Of a DNA stretch of 8,888 bases, positions 6,405-8,888 are shown one piece after another. Position 1 is the first letter of the stretch. The number at the start of each line of letters is the position of its first letter. Location of the stretch: contig URAA01000061.1 of assembly GCA_900545785.1 (NCBI GenBank), positions 1 to 8,888 of the forward strand, given 5' to 3'. The position numbers and the translations under genes were made by a program. A model generated the notes under the pieces. That model did no database searches and was not told where the DNA came from. It saw only the letters and a program-made list of their open reading frames with translations. Source of the stretch: an uncultured Dialister sp. (GTDB taxonomy: Bacteria > Bacillota > Negativicutes > Veillonellales > Dialisteraceae).

Positions 6405-7325
6405 TTATTCTTTTTCTATTTCTACAGTCACGGTGACCGATCCGGGTATGATTATACCGTTCTCCGGTTTGGGCAGATCTATCCTTCTCGTAACATCTTC
6501 TGCCGCACCGGTGATATCGATTTCTTCCGCCGTCAGCATATCATTTTTTTCAAAATAGCTTTCCGGTGCTTTCACGGTCGCCATCGGCGGATTAACCGTA
6601 ATTTTCCCTACCTTATATCCGCTTGCGGGTTCACCTTTCAGAACCGCCTTGACCGGAATATTTTCCGTCTTCTGATCTTCTTTCATTTGAACCGATGCAC
6701 GGACCCGGGTCGGCATGACATCGATGGATGTTACTGTATTCCCCGCCTCATCAAGGATATTGACGGCATCGAATTCTTCAAAATCTTTTGTTTTAGAGGA
6801 CACGCTGACCGAAACAATCGCCCTGTTTGCCAGCTCCACCTGATGACTGGCTCCGGCGATCGTGATATATTCGGGAGTCACCGATTTCTTTTCCGCTTTG
6901 AATCCCTGTGGCGGAGTACCGATGAATTCCACTTGCGCAGGAAGTGATTTTACGGCATAGGTGTCGATAACCAGATCAAAATAAGAAATATCTTGGGATA
7001 CCACCGTCTCATTTCCCGGAAGTGATATGCGGATCGGCGTATTCGGATAATTCCCGTCGGTAAGTCCGTCCAGATCTACATAAGCTTTTATATTATCCGT
7101 TCTCATGGTGATCATATCGCTGCGGGTCATGCGGATGACTGCTTTTATATTTTTCGGAACATTGGTTGCCACCAAAGAGCGATCCAAATTCCGCACTTCT
7201 ACCGGTATCGTATAAGAATTCTCCATCAGAGGATTCTGCTCATTCATCACATAGATCCAGAAAGAAAATGCGGCAATCAGGCAAAGCAGCTTGGGAAGCC
7301 ACCATTTCGGATTCGTATATTTCAT
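6405..7325 (-). CDS. cdaR: CdaA regulatory protein CdaR (YbbR-domain protein)
   Basis: CdaR is the membrane-anchored partner of the c-di-AMP synthase CdaA and modulates its activity. The 306-residue protein has a basic N-terminus and one transmembrane helix at about 10-27 (LPKLLCLIAAFSFWIYVM). Outside the membrane there are three YbbR-like repeats at roughly 38-122, 128-213 and 220-304, each with the beta-rich pattern of PV-V-N, a P-x-V-V strand and V-D-L-x-G. Bacillus subtilis CdaR has four such domains and is longer, so this is a three-repeat version. Its ATG overlaps the cdaA stop as ATGA, with GGAG at 7335-7338 inside the end of cdaA, indicating translational coupling and stoichiometric production. 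Identification rests on the domain pattern plus its place between cdaA and glmM. Confidence 0.93.
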   Translation of the reverse strand: MKYTNPKWWLPKLLCLIAAFSFWIYVMNEQNPLMENSYTIPVEVRNLDRSLVATNVPKNIKAVIRMTRSDMITMRTDNIKAYVDLDGLTDGNYPNTPIRISLPGNETVVSQDISYFDLVIDTYAVKSLPAQVEFIGTPPQGFKAEKKSVTPEYITIAGASHQVELANRAIVSVSVSSKTKDFEEFDAVNILDEAGNTVTSIDVMPTRVRASVQMKEDQKTENIPVKAVLKGEPASGYKVGKITVNPPMATVKAPESYFEKNDMLTAEEIDITGAAEDVTRRIDLPKPENGIIIPGSVTVTVEIEKE

Positions 7326-8146
7326 TTCTTAGAACTCCATTTCTGTAACATATTTCCCATACCTCTTCCTTTTTCCAGCATCAAAAAATTATGCAGGATA
7401 TTGCGGAGTCCTTCATCTTCCAAATTTCTATAAATATGTCCGCCATAGGCATAAGAAATAATTCCCGTTTCTTCACTCACGACGACGACAATACAGTCTG
7501 CCTGCTCAGACATCCCGATGGCCGCTCTGTGCCGTGTCCCCAGCTCGGAAGACAAGCTTCTGTCCCTCGTCAGCGGAAGAAGGCAGCCTGCCGCCATGAT
7601 GCGGTTTTCTCGAATAATAACCGCTCCGTCATGAAGAGGTGTATTGACGATGAATATATTCCCCAGAAGTTCTTTCGATACCAAGCCTTCTAAACGGATT
7701 CCCGTATCAATTCTGTCATCAAGTCCGACCATTCTTTCAAAAACAATCAATGCACCGATTTTATTTTTCGCCATGGTTGCCGTGGCTTCCACCACATGAT
7801 CGATGACCGCGTCCAGTTCCAATGCATTCATCGTCCTTGAAGAAATATAAAATTTCCCTCGTCCTATTTGTTCCAAAGCACGGCGCAATTCCGGTTGGAA
7901 TACAACCGGCAGGGCAACAATTAAAACTGTCATCAATTTATCAAGAATCCAGCTGACCACATGCAACTGGAGCCATCCCGAAACGACGGTGATCAGCCCC
8001 AGAAACACCAGTCCCTTTAATAATGCCGTAGCTCTCGTGTCACGGACAAGCAAGTACATTCTATAAAAGAAAAAGGCTACCACCAGAATATCCAATATAT
8101 CCCAGAGCCTCATCGTCATAAACAAACCTTGTATTTGGTTAATCAT
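7322..8146 (-). CDS. cdaA: Diadenylate cyclase CdaA (c-di-AMP synthase)
   Basis: This membrane-bound enzyme condenses two ATP into cyclic di-AMP, which controls potassium and osmolyte transport and cell-wall homeostasis. I choose the ATG at 8146 (274 residues): AGGAG at 8152-8156 sits 5 bases ahead, and the length matches B. subtilis CdaA. An in-frame TTG at 8179 would add 11 residues but lacks a ribosome binding site. Three N-terminal transmembrane helices (about 17-36, 40-58 and 65-83) precede the DAC domain (about 95-260). Both catalytic motifs are intact: DGA at 173-175 (NTPLHDGAVII) and RHR at 205-207 (GTRHRAAIG), with the expected GALIVFER strand between helix and core. It is first in the cdaA-cdaR-glmM cluster and overlaps cdaR by four bases. 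Its promoter lies just upstream; I see no c-di-AMP riboswitch in the short leader. Confidence 0.96.
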   Translation of the reverse strand: MINQIQGLFMTMRLWDILDILVVAFFFYRMYLLVRDTRATALLKGLVFLGLITVVSGWLQLHVVSWILDKLMTVLIVALPVVFQPELRRALEQIGRGKFYISSRTMNALELDAVIDHVVEATATMAKNKIGALIVFERMVGLDDRIDTGIRLEGLVSKELLGNIFIVNTPLHDGAVIIRENRIMAAGCLLPLTRDRSLSSELGTRHRAAIGMSEQADCIVVVVSEETGIISYAYGGHIYRNLEDEGLRNILHNFLMLEKGRGMGNMLQKWSSKK

Positions 8147-8187
8147 GAAAACTCCTATGTCATAAATCATTCCTATCAATATGTTTT

Positions 8188-8217
8188 ATTGTATCACGAA
8201 AGTTAAGAAACTGTCAG
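8188..8217 (-). promoter_or_regulatory. Promoter of the cdaA-cdaR operon
   Basis: On the minus strand, CTGACA (8217-8212, five of six) and TACAAT (8193-8188, five of six) are spaced by 18 bases. TG one base ahead of the -10 gives an extended -10 element (TGATACAAT). The start is predicted near 8181, about 35 bases before the chosen cdaA ATG. Confidence 0.72.
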
Positions 8218-8220
8218 TTT
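8208..8220. promoter_or_regulatory. Perfect 13-bp palindrome over the cdaA -35 box
   Basis: AAACTG-T-CAGTTT (plus-strand sense) is a perfect inverted repeat with one central base, and it covers the -35 hexamer of the cdaA promoter. The position suits a regulator-binding site. It is short enough to occur by chance in AT-rich DNA, so the role is an inference. Confidence 0.35.
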
Positions 8221-8272
8221 GTAAATATCTTTTAAACCTGTTTATTTCTTACTTTTATAATTTTTCCAAAAT

Positions 8273-8302
8273 AAAAGACGCCGAAATATGCAAGCGTCTT
8301 TT
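8273..8302 (-). terminator. Intrinsic terminator after the small membrane-protein gene
   Basis: AAAAGACGC (8273-8281) pairs perfectly with GCGTCTTTT (8294-8302) around a 12-base loop, with A and T tracts on both sides. On the minus strand it lies just downstream of the 101-residue gene and upstream of the cdaA promoter, so it separates the LysR/small-protein unit from the cda operon. Confidence 0.85.
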
Positions 8303-8318
8303 TTATCGTACTCATCCG

Positions 8319-8624
8319 TTATTTTTTATTGTTCCCGTATAAGTCCCATTCCAATTCTTTGATACGGAATTGATAATCCGCACTTGATTTTTGCAGGGAA
8401 TAAATATCTTTCTGCTGTTCTTTATTTTCTTCCAGAGCAAGCCGGGCCGTCCAACTGATATTATTCAGCTGCTCATCGTAGCGGCTTGCCTCCACATTCA
8501 TCATTCTTTCCTGCAAATCTGCAATCAATGATTGCTGCCATGAAATAAATGCCAGAAGAAGAAGGATGCAAATATACAAATACCGGTTCTCACTCCGAAA
8601 AAATTTTGTTTTCCAGTTATTCAC
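8319..8624 (-). CDS. Small single-pass membrane protein with coiled-coil tail, function unknown
   Basis: I do not recognise this 101-residue protein. It has a basic N-terminus (KTKFFRSENR), one hydrophobic helix at about 16-29 (YLYICILLLLAFIS), and then a charged, mostly helical tail with heptad-like hydrophobic spacing (about 30-95), suggesting a coiled coil. The basic N-terminus predicts a cytoplasmic N end and a periplasmic coiled coil. The overall plan resembles FtsL/DivIC-like or other small scaffold proteins, but no specific motif supports that. The start is GTG at 8624, with AGGA at 8634-8637, 9 bases upstream. It begins 18 bp after the LysR-type gene on the same strand and ends at a good terminator, so the two probably share a transcript. 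Confidence 0.72.
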   Translation of the reverse strand: MNNWKTKFFRSENRYLYICILLLLAFISWQQSLIADLQERMMNVEASRYDEQLNNISWTARLALEENKEQQKDIYSLQKSSADYQFRIKELEWDLYGNNKK

Positions 8625-8642
8625 CTGAAATCATCCTTTTAT

Positions 8643-8888
8643 TTAATCGTTTAAAAGGCCCAAATGTTCTTTCGTAAATTCAATCCACAAACGGGAGGCT
8701 CTGGACATATAGCGTCCTTTTTTCCAAATGGCATAAAGGTGATGAATCATTTTCGGCTCTGTCAGAGGACGGACCACCATATTGCTCTCTTCGCTGTCTT
8801 CCGGGCAGAGACGGCTCGGAAGTACGGCCACTCCCAATCCGGAAGATACAGTCTGAAGCATCAACTCTCTCTGACTGGTTTCAAAGAC
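8643..8888 (-). CDS. LysR-type transcriptional regulator, C-terminal fragment (cut by window end)
   Basis: The 81 visible residues are the end of a LysR effector-binding domain. The frame is open to the window edge (VFETSQRELMLQTV...), so the ATG and TTG codons near 8861-8864 are internal. The diagnostic part is VSSGLGVAVLPSRLCPE, the conserved helix-strand of the second periplasmic-binding-protein-like lobe. It is followed by a strand with VVRPLTEP, then HHLYAIWKKGRYMSRASRLWIEF, which matches the usual closing strand and helix of the family. The helix-turn-helix lies outside the window, so target and inducer cannot be judged. LysR regulators often control a divergent gene beyond their 5' end; here that side is not visible. 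The downstream 101-residue gene appears cotranscribed. Confidence 0.87.
   Translation of the reverse strand, partial: VFETSQRELMLQTVSSGLGVAVLPSRLCPEDSEESNMVVRPLTEPKMIHHLYAIWKKGRYMSRASRLWIEFTKEHLGLLND

Noticed and set aside
8147..8179. An 11-residue longer cdaA start (TTG at 8179)
   Set aside because: There is no ribosome binding site before TTG, while the ATG at 8146 has AGGAG at proper spacing and gives the usual CdaA length.
8147..8217. A c-di-AMP (ydaO-type) riboswitch ahead of cdaA
   Set aside because: The predicted leader is only about 35 bases, far too short for that riboswitch, and no matching helices were seen.

Overview
The window looks like chromosomal DNA from a diderm Firmicute (class Negativicutes; a Veillonellaceae member such as Dialister would fit, but the genus is a guess). 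It combines Firmicute genes (addA-type helicase-nuclease, and the cdaA-cdaR-glmM cyclic-di-AMP cluster) with a TonB-dependent outer-membrane receptor, which only makes sense in a cell with an outer membrane. Base composition is moderately AT-rich and looks even throughout. I saw no insertion sequence, phage gene, tRNA, rRNA or CRISPR array.

Layout. Bases 1-15 match the 3' end of an Illumina read-2 adapter, so the left edge is probably an untrimmed contig end. From there to 1679 runs the C-terminal part of addA, the only plus-strand gene. It converges on a nitrilase-family hydrolase gene (1770-2567, minus) across a bidirectional terminator. All the remaining genes are on the minus strand. In transcription order from the right they are: a LysR-type regulator cut by the window end (8643-8888), a small membrane/coiled-coil protein (8319-8624), cdaA (7322-8146), cdaR (6405-7325), glmM (4952-6295), a TonB-dependent receptor (2658-4787) and the nitrilase gene.

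How the genes work together. cdaA and cdaR overlap by ATGA and are probably translationally coupled. CdaA makes c-di-AMP, and CdaR and GlmM are known binding partners that modulate it in other Firmicutes. GlmM makes glucosamine-1-phosphate for peptidoglycan and, in diderms, also for LPS. A consensus-like promoter precedes cdaA, and a second, internal one precedes glmM with a stem-loop starting a few bases after the predicted transcription start. The TonB-dependent receptor has its own promoter with a 10-bp direct repeat straddling the predicted start, consistent with a regulated uptake gene.

Most of the window is ordinary conserved chromosome. I do not see a convincing undescribed system. The points most worth checking are regulatory: the TonB-receptor operator candidate, the glmM leader hairpin, the palindrome over the cdaA -35 element, and the small LysR-linked membrane protein.
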